From Nocardioides terrae (GTDB lineage: Bacteria; Actinomycetota; Actinomycetes; Propionibacteriales; Nocardioidaceae), in contig NZ_FOLB01000011.1 of the NCBI RefSeq assembly GCF_900112345.1, positions 62,001 through 126,000 of the forward strand: a stretch of 64,000 nt of DNA, given 5' to 3'. Of the stretch, positions 1 through 9,192 are shown piece after piece. Position 1 is the stretch's first letter. The number at the start of each line of letters is the position of its first letter. The notes beneath the pieces were generated by a model. The model did no database searches, was not told where the DNA came from, and worked only from the letters and a program-made list of their open reading frames with translations. The translations under genes and the position numbers were made by a program.

Positions 1-103
1 ATTGGTCGGGCTCGTCCTGCTCCTGGCGGCCTTCGTCATCATCGCCAACATCATTGTCGACGTGCTCTACGCGGTCATCGACCCGCGCGTACGGCTCAGC
101 TAG
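1..103 (+). CDS. ABC peptide transporter permease, C-terminal fragment
   Basis: Only the last 33 codons are in the window, read in the second frame and ending at TAG 101-103. The peptide is a hydrophobic stretch (LVGLVLLLAAFVIIANII) followed by VDVLYAVIDPRVRLS, the usual end of a DppC/OppC-type inner-membrane permease, where the tail after the last helix reads Y-x-x-I/L-D-P-R. It lies 11 bases before two peptide ABC transporter ATPases, which supports the assignment. The substrate (dipeptides, oligopeptides or nickel) cannot be told from this fragment. Confidence 0.85.
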   Translation, partial: LVGLVLLLAAFVIIANIIVDVLYAVIDPRVRLS

Positions 104-114
104 ATAGGACCATC

Positions 115-1302
115 GTGTCGGATACCTCCACGAAGCACGACGCCTTCCTGCGGGTCGAGGACCTCCGGGTCCACTTCCCGACCGCGGACGGCGTCGTCAA
201 GGCCACCGACGGCCTCTCCTTCGAGCTGGCCCGCGGCAAGACGCTCGGCATCGTCGGCGAGTCGGGGTCGGGCAAGTCGGTCTCGAGCTCGGCGATCCTG
301 GGCCTGCACCGCGGCACGCGTGCGCAGGTCAGCGGGCAGATCCTGCTCGAGGACGTCGACCTGCTGCAGCTCTCCGACGAGGAGATGCGGCGACGCCGCG
401 GCCTCGACGTCGCCATGATCTTCCAGGACCCGCTCTCGGCGATGCACCCCTACTACACGGTCGGCAACCAGCTGGTCGAGGCCTACCGGGTGCACAACAA
501 CGTCTCGAAGAAGGCGGCCCGCACCCGGGCGATCGAGATGCTGGAGCGCGTCGGGATCCCGCAGCCCGACCGTCGCGTCGACGACTACCCGCACCAGTTC
601 TCCGGTGGCATGCGGCAGCGCGCGATGATCGCGATGGGGCTGATCAACAACCCCGGGCTGCTCATCGCCGACGAGCCGACCACCGCGCTCGACGTGACGG
701 TGCAGGCCCAGATCCTGGACCTCCTGCAGGACCTGCAGCGCGAGTTCAACTCCGCGATCATCATCATCACCCACGACCTCGGCGTCGTGGCGGAGATGGC
801 CGACCAGGTCCTCGTGATGTACGCCGGCAAGGCGGTCGAGTACGGCCCGACCAAGGAGCTCCTGGTCCGCCCGGAGATGCCCTACACGTGGGGCCTGCTC
901 TCGAGCGTCCCGGACGTCACCGCCGACACCGACTCCAAGCTCATCCCGATCCCGGGCAACCCGCCCAGCCTGCTCAACCCCCCGAGCGGCTGCGCCTTCC
1001 ACCCGCGCTGCCCGCACAAGGACAAGGTGCCCGGGCGACTCTGTTGGACGGTCCAGCCCGAGCTGGTGCCCGGACGGCAGGGCATGGGTCACCTCAAGCG
1101 GTGCCACCTGCCCGACCCGGACCAGGTCTACGCGCTGGAAGTGCTGCCCGAGTTCGACCCGGAGCTGGCGAGCGAGCTGGCGCAGGCCCGGATCCCGGAC
1201 CCCGCGGCAGACGCTGCAGCAGGCCCTGCAGCAGGCCCTGCAGCAGGCACCGCAGCAGGCACCGCCACTCCCGACACCGCTGACGAGAGGGACGCGCAGT
1301 GA
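115..1302 (+). CDS. Peptide ABC transporter ATP-binding protein (DppD/OppD type)
   Basis: A 395-residue ATPase of a peptide/nickel import system. Visible motifs: Walker A GESGSGKS (residues 48-55), signature [14 protein letters not shown], Walker [13 protein letters not shown], the H-loop histidine in TITHDLG-like [10 protein letters not shown], and the C-terminal oligopeptide-transporter domain with CAFHPRCP. The GTG start is 11 bases after the permease stop. The last 35 residues are an Ala/Gly/Pro-rich tail encoded by a short tandem repeat, beyond the normal end of the family. It should pair with the next gene as the two cytoplasmic ATPases of one transporter. Substrate unknown. Confidence 0.93.
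   Translation: MSDTSTKHDAFLRVEDLRVHFPTADGVVKATDGLSFELARGKTLGIVGESGSGKSVSSSAILGLHRGTRAQVSGQILLEDVDLLQLSDEEMRRRRGLDVAMIFQDPLSAMHPYYTVGNQLVEAYRVHNNVSKKAARTRAIEMLERVGIPQPDRRVDDYPHQFSGGMRQRAMIAMGLINNPGLLIADEPTTALDVTVQAQILDLLQDLQREFNSAIIIITHDLGVVAEMADQVLVMYAGKAVEYGPTKELLVRPEMPYTWGLLSSVPDVTADTDSKLIPIPGNPPSLLNPPSGCAFHPRCPHKDKVPGRLCWTVQPELVPGRQGMGHLKRCHLPDPDQVYALEVLPEFDPELASELAQARIPDPAADAAAGPAAGPAAGTAAGTATPDTADERDAQ
1214..1261 (+). repeat. Tandem repeat, 4 x 12 bp, in the 3' end of the dppD-like gene
   Basis: Four consecutive 12-base units of the form CTGCAGCAGGCC or CCGCAGCAGGCA encode an Ala-Ala-Gly-Pro/Thr tail. The first two units are identical; units 3 and 4 differ from them and from each other by one or two bases. 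It lies after the conserved domain, so length changes should be tolerated. Confidence 0.85.
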
Positions 1303-2495
1303 CCACCGAGCCCGTTGACGAGCTCAAGCCTCATCCCGAGACGAGTTCCCTCACCGGAACGCCGATCCTCGAGGTCGAGGACCTCAAGATGTACTTCCCG
1401 GTCAAGAGCTCCGGGTTCCTGCGCCGCACCATCGGCCACGTCCAGGCCGTGGACGGCGTCTCCTTCCAGGTGCGGTCCGGCAGCTCCCTCGGCCTGGTCG
1501 GGGAGTCCGGTTGCGGCAAGTCGACGACCGGTCGCCTGATCACGCGGCTCTACGAGCCGACCGCCGGGCGCATCGAGTTCGACGGTCGTGACATCGCGAA
1601 CCTGTCCGAGCGCGAGCTGCACCCGCTGCGGCGCGACATCCAGATGATCTTCCAGGACCCCTACACGTCGCTGAACCCGCGGCACACGGTCGGAGCGATC
1701 GTCGGGGCGCCGCTGGCGATCCACAAGGTCGTGCCGAAGGATAAGATCCTCGCGCGCGTCCAGGAGCTGCTGGAGATCGTCGGCCTCAACCCCGAGCACT
1801 ACAACCGCTACCCGCACGAGTTCTCCGGTGGTCAGCGGCAGCGCATCGGTATCGCCCGTGCGCTCACGCTGCAGCCCAAGCTGCTGGTGGCGGACGAGCC
1901 GGTCTCGGCGCTCGACGTCTCGATCCAGGCGCAGGTCGTCAACCTGCTCCAGGACCTCCAGCGCGAGTTCAACATCGCCTTCCTCTTCGTCGCCCACGAC
2001 CTCGCGATCGTGCGGCACTTCTGCCCCGAGATCGCGGTGATGTACCTCGGCAAGATCGTCGAGATCGGTGACCGGGAGACGCTGTACGCGCGGCCGAACC
2101 ACCCCTACACGCAGGCGCTGCTGTCGGCCGTCCCGGACGTCAAGCAGGCCAAGGTCGGCGGTCGCCGCGAGCGGATCCGTCTCGAGGGTGACCTGCCCTC
2201 GCCGATCAACCCGCCGTCCGGCTGCCGCTTCCGCACCCGGTGCCCGATCGCGCAGGACATCTGCGCGCGCGTGGAGCCCCCGCTGCTGCAGGTCGGGCCG
2301 ACCCACAAGGTCGCCTGCCACTTCCCGGGCGAGGTCGGCAAGCACCCCGAGAAGCCGATCACGCCGCGACTGCTCGGCGTGGACGACAGCGGGATGCCGG
2401 ACCTCGCAGCCGGTCCGGCCACGGACCTGCCGACCGGGCCGGGCTACTCCGACACGTGGTTCGACCTCGAGCACAACACGATGGGCCGCGCCTGA
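1299..2495 (+). CDS. Peptide ABC transporter ATP-binding protein (DppF/OppF type)
   Basis: A 398-residue second ATPase of the same importer. Walker A GESGCGKS, signature [15 protein letters not shown], Walker [13 protein letters not shown] and the H-loop in FVAHDLAIV are intact, followed by the C-terminal oligopeptide/dipeptide transporter domain with [14 protein letters not shown]. The GTG start overlaps the preceding stop codon by four bases (GTGA), so the two ATPases are translationally coupled. After its TGA the operon appears to end, because rarA has its own promoter 19 bases downstream. Confidence 0.93.
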   Translation: MTTEPVDELKPHPETSSLTGTPILEVEDLKMYFPVKSSGFLRRTIGHVQAVDGVSFQVRSGSSLGLVGESGCGKSTTGRLITRLYEPTAGRIEFDGRDIANLSERELHPLRRDIQMIFQDPYTSLNPRHTVGAIVGAPLAIHKVVPKDKILARVQELLEIVGLNPEHYNRYPHEFSGGQRQRIGIARALTLQPKLLVADEPVSALDVSIQAQVVNLLQDLQREFNIAFLFVAHDLAIVRHFCPEIAVMYLGKIVEIGDRETLYARPNHPYTQALLSAVPDVKQAKVGGRRERIRLEGDLPSPINPPSGCRFRTRCPIAQDICARVEPPLLQVGPTHKVACHFPGEVGKHPEKPITPRLLGVDDSGMPDLAAGPATDLPTGPGYSDTWFDLEHNTMGRA

Positions 2496-2513
2496 GGGTC
2501 GAGACCTCCGCAC

Positions 2514-2519
2514 TAGGGT
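2514..2519 (+). promoter_or_regulatory. -10 box of rarA, leaderless
   Basis: TAGGGT ends seven bases before the GTG start of rarA at 2526, the spacing expected if transcription begins at the start codon itself. Inferred from position and match to TANNNT; no clear -35 box. Confidence 0.6.
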
Positions 2520-2525
2520 GATCGT

Positions 2526-3905
2526 GTGGAGGGACTCTTCGAGCTCGGCGGGCAGGCGACCGGTGGGTCGCAGGGCTCGCTGAGCTCGGCCGACCACGCG
2601 TCGGCGCCGCTCGCGGTGCGGATGCGGCCGCGCTCGCTCGACGAGCTCGTCGGGCAGGCGCAGCTGCGTGCTCCCGGCAGCCCGCTGCGGCAGCTCATCG
2701 AGGGCGACAAGTCGCTCTCGCTGCTGCTGTGGGGGCCGCCGGGCACGGGCAAGACCACCATCGCCTCCATCGTCAGCCGCCAGACCGACCGTCGCTTCGT
2801 CGAGGTCTCGGCGGTCTCGGCCGGCGTCAAGGAGGTACGTGCCGCGATCGACAGCGCCCGCGCGGAGCTGGTCGCGACCGGCCGGGAGACGGTGCTCTTC
2901 GTCGACGAGGTGCACCGGTTCAGCAAGGCCCAGCAGGACGCGCTCCTGCCGGGCGTGGAGAACCGCTGGGTGACGCTGGTCGCCGCGACCACGGAGAACC
3001 CCTACTTCTCGGTGATCTCGCCGCTGCTCTCCCGCAGCCTGCTGCTGCGGCTGGAGTCGCTGACCGAGGACGACATCCGCGGGGTGCTCGAGCGAGCGCT
3101 CACCGACGAGCGCGGTCTGGCGGGCGGCTTCACCATCGCCGACGACGCCCTCGACCACCTGGTCAGGCTGGCCGGGGGAGACGCTCGGCGCTCGCTCACC
3201 TACCTGGAGGCGGCAGCGGGGGCTGCGGCCAGCCAGGGACACGACAAGATCGACCTCGGCACCGCCGAGACGGCGGTCGACACCGCCGCCGTGCGCTACG
3301 ACCGCGACGGCGACCAGCACTACGACGTGATCAGCGCCTTCATCAAGTCGGTCCGCGGCTCCGACGCCGACGCGGCGCTGCACTACCTGGCCCGGATGAT
3401 GGAGGCCGGCGAGGACCCCCGCTTCATCGCCCGGCGCCTGATGATCCTGGCGAGCGAGGATGTCGGCCTGGCCGATCCGACCGCCCTGACGACCGCCGTC
3501 GCGGCCGCGCAGACCGTGCAGCTCATCGGCATGCCCGAGGCGCAGCTCACCCTCGCCCACGCCACCCTGGCGCTCGCGGTGGCGCCGAAGTCCAACGCGG
3601 TCACGACCGCGATCGGGGCCGCGCTCGCCGACGTACGCGCCGGAAGGATCGGGCAGGTGCCCGCCCACCTGCGCGACGCGCACTACGGAGGCGCCAAGAA
3701 GCTCGGGCACGGCACGGCCTACCGCTACGCCCACGACGAGCCGTTCGGGATCGCCGAGCAGCAGTACCTCCCCGACGTGCTCGCGGAGGCGACGTACTAC
3801 GAGCCGAAGGAGATCGGGGCGGAGAGCGCGATCAAGGAGCGCTGGGAGCGGGTGCGGGCGATCATCCGGGGAACGGGCAGGAGTCCGTCGAAGGGCCCGC
3901 GATAG
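2526..3905 (+). CDS. rarA: Replication-associated recombination protein A (AAA+ ATPase)
   Basis: A 459-residue RarA/MgsA/WRNIP1-family clamp-loader-like ATPase acting at stalled replication forks. Walker A GPPGTGKT at residues 70-77, Walker [11 protein letters not shown] at 123-132, sensor region [18 protein letters not shown], then the helical and C-terminal tetramerisation regions ([31 protein letters not shown]). Length fits the family (430-460). The GTG start is chosen because the -10 box sits directly before it and the N-terminus MEGLFE matches the short pre-ATPase region of homologues. The rarA-alaS neighbourhood is typical of actinobacteria. Confidence 0.95.
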   Translation: MEGLFELGGQATGGSQGSLSSADHASAPLAVRMRPRSLDELVGQAQLRAPGSPLRQLIEGDKSLSLLLWGPPGTGKTTIASIVSRQTDRRFVEVSAVSAGVKEVRAAIDSARAELVATGRETVLFVDEVHRFSKAQQDALLPGVENRWVTLVAATTENPYFSVISPLLSRSLLLRLESLTEDDIRGVLERALTDERGLAGGFTIADDALDHLVRLAGGDARRSLTYLEAAAGAAASQGHDKIDLGTAETAVDTAAVRYDRDGDQHYDVISAFIKSVRGSDADAALHYLARMMEAGEDPRFIARRLMILASEDVGLADPTALTTAVAAAQTVQLIGMPEAQLTLAHATLALAVAPKSNAVTTAIGAALADVRAGRIGQVPAHLRDAHYGGAKKLGHGTAYRYAHDEPFGIAEQQYLPDVLAEATYYEPKEIGAESAIKERWERVRAIIRGTGRSPSKGPR

Positions 3906-3916
3906 GGTCAGTCCCC

Positions 3917-4399
3917 ATGACCGCGCTCACGATCACCCTGGCCTGCGTGGCCGTGATCGCTGCTGCCGTGGCGGTTCTGGCGCTCGCCGCGCTGCGTCGT
4001 GCTCACGGTGACGCGGCGCGTGAGGCGACCGGGCTCCGCATGCGACTGGACGCGTTGGAGGCGGGCCTGATGGGGCCGGAGCCGACGGCCGTGGCGCGGC
4101 CCGCGCAGGAGTACGTCATCACCCACCTCGGCGAGCCCGAGCCGGACGCCGACGAGGCGTCGGTGCCCGTGCGGCTCGCCCCGCCGGCCTTCGCGGACGC
4201 CGTGCTGCGCGAGACGGTCGTGCAGGCCGCCTCCCTCGTGCAGGGCGTACGCCGGGCGCTCGCCCCCGAGACCCGCCACCGGATCCGCTTCGAGATGAGG
4301 CGCGAGGTCAAGCGGTCCCGCAAGGCGCGGAAGGTGGAGGTCAAGGAGGCCCTGCGCGCCTACCGCGCCGGCCAGCGCGAGACCGAGGGCGCCGCATGA
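3917..4399 (+). CDS. Small membrane-anchored protein upstream of alaS (DUF948-like position)
   Basis: A 160-residue protein with one N-terminal membrane segment (about residues 5-26, LTITLACVAVIAAAVAVLALAAL) followed by a charged cytoplasmic region rich in Arg/Lys near the end (EMRREVKRSRKARKVEVKEALRAYRAG). The position between rarA and alaS matches the DUF948-type protein found there in many actinobacteria; I cannot confirm the family by eye. ATG 3917 follows a TAGGGT box at 3903-3908. Its stop overlaps the start of the next small gene (ATGA). Function unknown. Confidence 0.8.
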   Translation: MTALTITLACVAVIAAAVAVLALAALRRAHGDAAREATGLRMRLDALEAGLMGPEPTAVARPAQEYVITHLGEPEPDADEASVPVRLAPPAFADAVLRETVVQAASLVQGVRRALAPETRHRIRFEMRREVKRSRKARKVEVKEALRAYRAGQRETEGAA

Positions 4400-4668
4400 G
4401 GCGCGGTCTCTGGTTCGTCGCCGGCGCCGGCGTGGGCGTCTATGCGATGGTCCGCGGCCGCCGCGCCGCGGAGGCGTTCACCGCCGAGGGGCTGCACGAC
4501 AGGTGGCAGGCGCTCGGCCTCGGTGCGCGGCTGTTCGCCGAGGAGGTCGCCACCGGCAAGGCGGAGGCCGAGACCCGGCTGCGCGAGCGGTTCGGGCCGG
4601 CGTACGGGACGACCCGGGAGCTCGCGCCACCCAGCAACGATCGATACCTCGAGGAAGGACCCCAGTGA
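4396..4668 (+). CDS. Small conserved actinobacterial protein before alaS (DUF6167-like)
   Basis: A 90-residue protein, MRRGLWFVAGAGVGVYAMVRGRR at the N-terminus, i.e. a short hydrophobic glycine-rich segment flanked by arginines, then an amphipathic helix (LGLGARLFAEEVATGKAEAETRLRERF). This is the small protein of unknown function that commonly precedes alaS in actinobacteria. Start overlaps the preceding gene by four bases and its own stop overlaps the alaS GTG, so all three are probably translated as a coupled set. Confidence 0.8.
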   Translation: MRRGLWFVAGAGVGVYAMVRGRRAAEAFTAEGLHDRWQALGLGARLFAEEVATGKAEAETRLRERFGPAYGTTRELAPPSNDRYLEEGPQ

Positions 4669-7370
4669 GCACAGCGCCCGACGGCCGGCCCGACACGTGG
4701 CTCAGCACGGCGGAGATCCGTCGCCGCTTCACCAGCCACTTCGCCGACAACGAGAGCCTGCCGCACACGGTCGTGCCGTCCGCGTCGCTGCTGCTCGACG
4801 ACCCGAACCTGCTCTTCGTCAACGCCGGCATGGTGCCGTTCAAGCCCTACTTCCTCGGCCAGGAGACGCCGCCGTTCCCGCGCGCCACCAGCGTGCAGAA
4901 GTGCATCCGCACCCCCGACATCGAGGACGTCGGCAAGACGACCCGCCACGGCACGTTCTTCGAGATGTGCGGCAACTTCTCCTTCGGCGACTACTTCAAG
5001 GACGGCGCGATCGCGCTCGCCTGGGACCTGGTCACCAAGCCGATCGCCGACGGCGGCTTCGGCTTCGACGAGGCGGTGCTCTATCCGTCGGTGCTGGACG
5101 GCGACGACGAGGCCGTCGGCATCTGGAAGCGCGTCACCGGCCTGCCCGACGACCGCATCGTCCGGCTGCCGCCCAAGGAGAACTACTGGTCCATGGGCGT
5201 CCCCGGTCCCGGCGGTCCGTGCTCGGAGATCCTCATCGACCGCGGACCGGCCTACGGCGCCGACCGGGACTGGGACGCCGGCGACCGCTACCTGGAGTTC
5301 TGGAACCTCGTCTTCATGCAGGACGACATCGTCGCCGCCCGGTCGAAGTACGACGTCGACATCGCCGGGTCGCTGCCCCAGAAGAGCATCGACACCGGCA
5401 TGGGCCTCGAGCGGGTCGCCTACCTGCTCCAGGGGCGCAACAACATGTACGAGACCGACGTGATGTTCCCGGTCATCGAGAAGGCGATGGAGCTCACCGG
5501 CCGCGCCTACGGCGCCGACCACGACGACGACGTGCGCTTCCGCGTGGTCGGGGACCACATCCGGTCGTCGCTGATGCTCATCAACGACGGCGTCACCCCG
5601 GGCAACGAGGGCCGCGGCTACGTGCTGCGCCGGCTGATGCGGCGGGCGATCCGCTCGATGCGGCTGCTCGGCTGCGAGGACCGGGTGCTGCCCGAGCTGC
5701 TGCCCGTCTCCCGCGACCGGATGGCGGAGACCTACACCGACCTGATCCAGAACTGGCAGCGGATCTCGACCGTCGCGTTCGCCGAGGAGGACGCCTTCCG
5801 GCAGACCCTCAAGGCGGGCAGCCAGATCTTCGACCTCGCCGCGGGCGAGGTCAAGAAGGCGGGCGGCACCGTCCTCGACGGCGCCCGCGCGTTCCAGCTC
5901 CACGACACCTACGGCTTCCCGATCGACCTGACCCTCGAGATGGCCGCCGAGCAGGGCCTCGCGGTCGACGAGGACGGCTTCCGCCGCCTGATGGGCGAGC
6001 AGCGTCAGCGCGCGAAGGACGACGCCCGGTCGAAGAAGAGCGCCCACCGCGACGCCGCCGCCTACCGCGAGATCGCCGACTCCCTCGGTCGCGCGGTCGA
6101 CTTCACCGGCTACGACACGGTCGTCGACGAGGGCGTCGTCCGCGGCCTGGTCGGCGCCGACGGCGTGGTCGCGAGCGCCCGTGAGGGTGACGAGGTGGAG
6201 CTCGTCCTCGACCGCACGCCGTTCTACGCCGAGGGTGGCGGCCAGCTCGCCGACACCGGGCACATCGAGCTCGCCAACGGCGCTCGCCTCGAGGTGCTCG
6301 ACGTGCAGTCGCCGATCACCGGGCTCATCGCCCACCGGGTGCGCGTGCTCGACGGCGAGGTCTCGCCCGGCGTCGCCGCGCACGCCGCGGTCGACCTCGG
6401 CCGCCGGCTGGCGATCAGCCGCGCCCACACCGCCACCCACATGGTGCACAAGGCGTTCCGCCAGGCGCTCGGCGAGACGGCCACCCAGGCCGGCTCCGAG
6501 AACGCGCCGGGCCGCTTCCGCTTCGACTTCTCCGCCACCGGCGCCGTGCCGGCCTCGGTGATGGCCGACGTGGAGGCGACCGTCAACGCGGTCATCCTCG
6601 ACGACCTCGCGGTCCGGGCCGACTACATGTCGCAGAAGGAGGCCGTCGCGTCCGGTGCGATGGCCCTCTTCGGCGAGAAGTACGGCGACACCGTCCGCGT
6701 CGTCTCCGTCGGTGACTGGGCCCGCGAGCTGTGCGGCGGCACCCACACCGCCTCCAGCGGCAAGCTCGGTGTCATCAAGCTGCTCGGCGAGTCGTCCATC
6801 GGCTCGGGCGTGCGCCGGGTGGAGGCGCTGGTCGGCACCGACGCCTACCAGTTCCTCGCCCGCGAGCACGTCCTCGTCGCCCAGCTCTCCGAGGCGCTCA
6901 AGGCGCGGCCGGAGGAGCTGCCCGAGCGCGTCAACGACCTCGTCGAGCGGCTCCGCGGCGCCGAGAAGGAGATCGAGAAGGTCCGCACCGCCCAGCTGCT
7001 CGCGTCGGCCGGCTCGATCGCCGGGTCGGCGCTGGACGTCGACGGCGTCGCCGTGGTCGCGGCCCGCGCGGCCGGCGCGGCCGGGGGCGACGTACGCACC
7101 CTGGTGACCGACATCAGGTCTCGCTTCACCGACCGCCCGGCGGTCGTCGTGCTGATCGGCGACGGCGAGGGCAGGGTCTCGGTCGTCACCGCGACCAACG
7201 ACGCCGCCCGTGCGCGCGGACTGTCCGCCAACACGCTCCTGCGTGAGCTCGCGCCGGTCCTCGGCGGCCGGGGCGGCGGCAAGGACGACCTGGCGCAGGG
7301 TGGCGGCACCGACGCCTCCCGCATCGACGAGGCGCTCGGCCTCGTGCCGGGGCTCGTGGCGAACGCCTGA
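4665..7370 (+). CDS. alaS: Alanine--tRNA ligase
   Basis: A 901-residue class II aminoacyl-tRNA synthetase that charges tRNA-Ala and edits mischarged Ser/Gly. The catalytic core begins with FxNAGMVPFKPYFLG; the editing domain has the zinc ligands HTATH (His588, His592) and CGGTH (Cys690, His694); a C-terminal DHHA1-type domain ends with RGGGKDDLAQGGG. GTG 4665 is chosen over upstream in-frame starts because it overlaps the preceding stop (GTGA) and gives the normal N-terminus VSTAPDGRPDTWLSTAEIRRRF. Full length for the family. Confidence 0.97.
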   Translation: MSTAPDGRPDTWLSTAEIRRRFTSHFADNESLPHTVVPSASLLLDDPNLLFVNAGMVPFKPYFLGQETPPFPRATSVQKCIRTPDIEDVGKTTRHGTFFEMCGNFSFGDYFKDGAIALAWDLVTKPIADGGFGFDEAVLYPSVLDGDDEAVGIWKRVTGLPDDRIVRLPPKENYWSMGVPGPGGPCSEILIDRGPAYGADRDWDAGDRYLEFWNLVFMQDDIVAARSKYDVDIAGSLPQKSIDTGMGLERVAYLLQGRNNMYETDVMFPVIEKAMELTGRAYGADHDDDVRFRVVGDHIRSSLMLINDGVTPGNEGRGYVLRRLMRRAIRSMRLLGCEDRVLPELLPVSRDRMAETYTDLIQNWQRISTVAFAEEDAFRQTLKAGSQIFDLAAGEVKKAGGTVLDGARAFQLHDTYGFPIDLTLEMAAEQGLAVDEDGFRRLMGEQRQRAKDDARSKKSAHRDAAAYREIADSLGRAVDFTGYDTVVDEGVVRGLVGADGVVASAREGDEVELVLDRTPFYAEGGGQLADTGHIELANGARLEVLDVQSPITGLIAHRVRVLDGEVSPGVAAHAAVDLGRRLAISRAHTATHMVHKAFRQALGETATQAGSENAPGRFRFDFSATGAVPASVMADVEATVNAVILDDLAVRADYMSQKEAVASGAMALFGEKYGDTVRVVSVGDWARELCGGTHTASSGKLGVIKLLGESSIGSGVRRVEALVGTDAYQFLAREHVLVAQLSEALKARPEELPERVNDLVERLRGAEKEIEKVRTAQLLASAGSIAGSALDVDGVAVVAARAAGAAGGDVRTLVTDIRSRFTDRPAVVVLIGDGEGRVSVVTATNDAARARGLSANTLLRELAPVLGGRGGGKDDLAQGGGTDASRIDEALGLVPGLVANA

Positions 7371-7383
7371 TGCGGGGGAGGCG

Positions 7384-7857
7384 ATGAGAGCGGGTGTCAG
7401 GCTGGGCATCGACCCCGGCGACGCCCGGATCGGCGTCGCCCGCAGCGACCCGACCGGGTTCCTCGCGACACCGGTCGAGACGGTGAAGCGGGGCCGTGGA
7501 GACCTCGCCCGCATCGCCGAGATCGCCGCCGAGATCCAGGCCGAGTCGGTCCTCGTCGAGGTGGTGGTCGGACTGCCCCGCTCGCTCAAGGGCGGGGAGA
7601 ACCCGGCCACCGCCAAGGTCCGCGCCTTCGCCGCCGCGCTGGCCCGGCGGCTGGGGCCGCTGCCGGTGCGTCTCGTCGACGAGAGGCTGACCACGGTCTC
7701 TGCGGAGGCTATCCTTCGCGACCGGGGACGGAAGGGACAGGACCGTCGCTCGGTGGTCGACCAGGCCGCCGCGGTGCTGATCCTGCAGCACGCACTGGAC
7801 ACAGAACGCGCATCGGGGGCTGCGCCCGGAGAGATCGTCGAGGTTGGGACACGATGA
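7384..7857 (+). CDS. ruvX: YqgF/RuvX-type nuclease (pre-16S rRNA processing or Holliday junction resolvase fold)
   Basis: A 157-residue RNase H-fold protein. The catalytic acidic motif LGIDPGDARIG is near the N-terminus, with LVEVVVGLPRSLKG and the final VDQAAAVLILQ segment. ATG 7384, preceded by GGGGGAGGCG, is chosen; an upstream in-frame ATG at 7210 would overlap alaS by 54 codons. Its stop overlaps the mltG start (ATGA). The family was named as a Holliday junction resolvase; in E. coli YqgF processes the 5' end of 16S rRNA. Confidence 0.93.
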   Translation: MRAGVRLGIDPGDARIGVARSDPTGFLATPVETVKRGRGDLARIAEIAAEIQAESVLVEVVVGLPRSLKGGENPATAKVRAFAAALARRLGPLPVRLVDERLTTVSAEAILRDRGRKGQDRRSVVDQAAAVLILQHALDTERASGAAPGEIVEVGTR

Positions 7858-9182
7858 CTGAGCACGACGAGCACGGGCAGCAGCCGCCGCTCGGCGACAC
7901 GGCCGAGCGGCCCGCCGTACGCGACGACGGGTACGACGACCGCAGCCGGGCCGCCGACGAGGATGCGTACGACCAGCCCCACGAGCAGGAGGCGTACGAC
8001 CAGGGCGACTACGAGGCCGGCTACGACGAGCCGGTCGACGACGCTGCCGGAGGTGGGCGCTCGCGCGGCGGCCGACGCGCCGAGCGGCGCCCCAGCAGGC
8101 TCCCGGGCTGCCTGGCCGCCCTCGTCGCCCTCGCCGTCGTCGTCGGTCTCCTCTGGGTCGGCTTCGGGTTCGTCAAGGACAAGCTGGACGGCCTCGGCGG
8201 AGGCGGAGGCGGCGACTACTCGGGCCAGACCGCCCACGGCCAGGTGACCTTCGAGGTCAAGCCGGGCGACACCGCCGCGGCGATGGGCCGCAACCTCAAG
8301 TCCGCCGGCGTGGTGAAGTCCGTCGACGCGTTCATCTCGGCGGCCAACGCCGACCCGGCCGCGGCCGGCATCCAGGTCGGCAACTACCAGCTGCAGAAGG
8401 AGATGCGCGCCGCTGACGCGCTCGCCGTACTGGTCGACCCGAAGAACATCGTGACGACGAACGTCACCATCCCGGAGGGGCTGCGCGTCGTCGACATCGT
8501 CGACACGCTGGTCAAGAAGACGGACTTCAAGAAGCCCCAGTTCGAGAAGGCGCTGAAGGACCCGAAGATCGGGCTGCCCGACTACGCCAAGGGCAACCCC
8601 GAGGGCTACCTCTTCCCGGCCACCTACGCCTTCGGCCCGAAGGCCCAGCCGGTCGACATGATCAAGGCCATGGTGGACCGCTGGAAGCAGGCCGCGAAGG
8701 ACAACGATCTCGAGGCGAGGGCCGAGGCGCTCGGCTACACGCCCGCGGAGATGATGACCATCGCCTCGCTCGTGCAGGCCGAGGGCCGGGGCGACGACAT
8801 GCCGAAGATCGCCCGGGTGATCTACAACCGGCTCGAGGGCCCCGGCTCCAAGCAGGGCACCAACGGGCTGCTGCAGATCGACGCCACGGTCAACTACGCG
8901 CTCGGACGCAAGGGCGTCGCCACGGTGACCGAGGACGAGACCCACACCGACTCGCCCTACAACACCTACGCCAACGCCGGCCTCCCGCCAGGACCGATCC
9001 AGTCGCCCGGCGACGACGCGATCCAGGCGGCGACCCACCCGGCCGAAGGCGACTGGTACTACTACGTGACCGTCAACCTCAAGACCGGCGAGACGAAGTT
9101 CGCCGAGACCTACGACGAGTTCCTGGGCTATCGCCAGGAGCTGAAGGACTACTGCGAGAACGAGTCGGCCGGCGCCTGCTGA
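7854..9182 (+). CDS. mltG: Endolytic murein transglycosylase
   Basis: A 442-residue MltG/YceG-family enzyme that cuts nascent glycan strands at the membrane. Order: acidic, Tyr/Asp-rich cytoplasmic N-terminus (about residues 1-75, repeated AYDQ/GYDE elements), one membrane segment (LAALVALAVVVGLLWVGFGF, about 83-102), a LysM-like region, then the YceG catalytic domain with IASLVQAEGRGDDMPKIARVIYNRL, where the Glu after QA is the expected catalytic acid, and LQIDATVNYALG. The YGLPPGPI-type motif is present as NAGLPPGPIQSPG. The long acidic N-terminal extension is common in actinobacteria. Confidence 0.95.
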   Translation: MTEHDEHGQQPPLGDTAERPAVRDDGYDDRSRAADEDAYDQPHEQEAYDQGDYEAGYDEPVDDAAGGGRSRGGRRAERRPSRLPGCLAALVALAVVVGLLWVGFGFVKDKLDGLGGGGGGDYSGQTAHGQVTFEVKPGDTAAAMGRNLKSAGVVKSVDAFISAANADPAAAGIQVGNYQLQKEMRAADALAVLVDPKNIVTTNVTIPEGLRVVDIVDTLVKKTDFKKPQFEKALKDPKIGLPDYAKGNPEGYLFPATYAFGPKAQPVDMIKAMVDRWKQAAKDNDLEARAEALGYTPAEMMTIASLVQAEGRGDDMPKIARVIYNRLEGPGSKQGTNGLLQIDATVNYALGRKGVATVTEDETHTDSPYNTYANAGLPPGPIQSPGDDAIQAATHPAEGDWYYYVTVNLKTGETKFAETYDEFLGYRQELKDYCENESAGAC

Positions 9183-9192
9183 GCCGCTGAAC

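Noticed and set aside
1128-3734. An 868-codon minus-strand open frame opposite the ABC ATPase and rarA genes
   Set aside because: Antisense shadow of three real genes with clear motifs.
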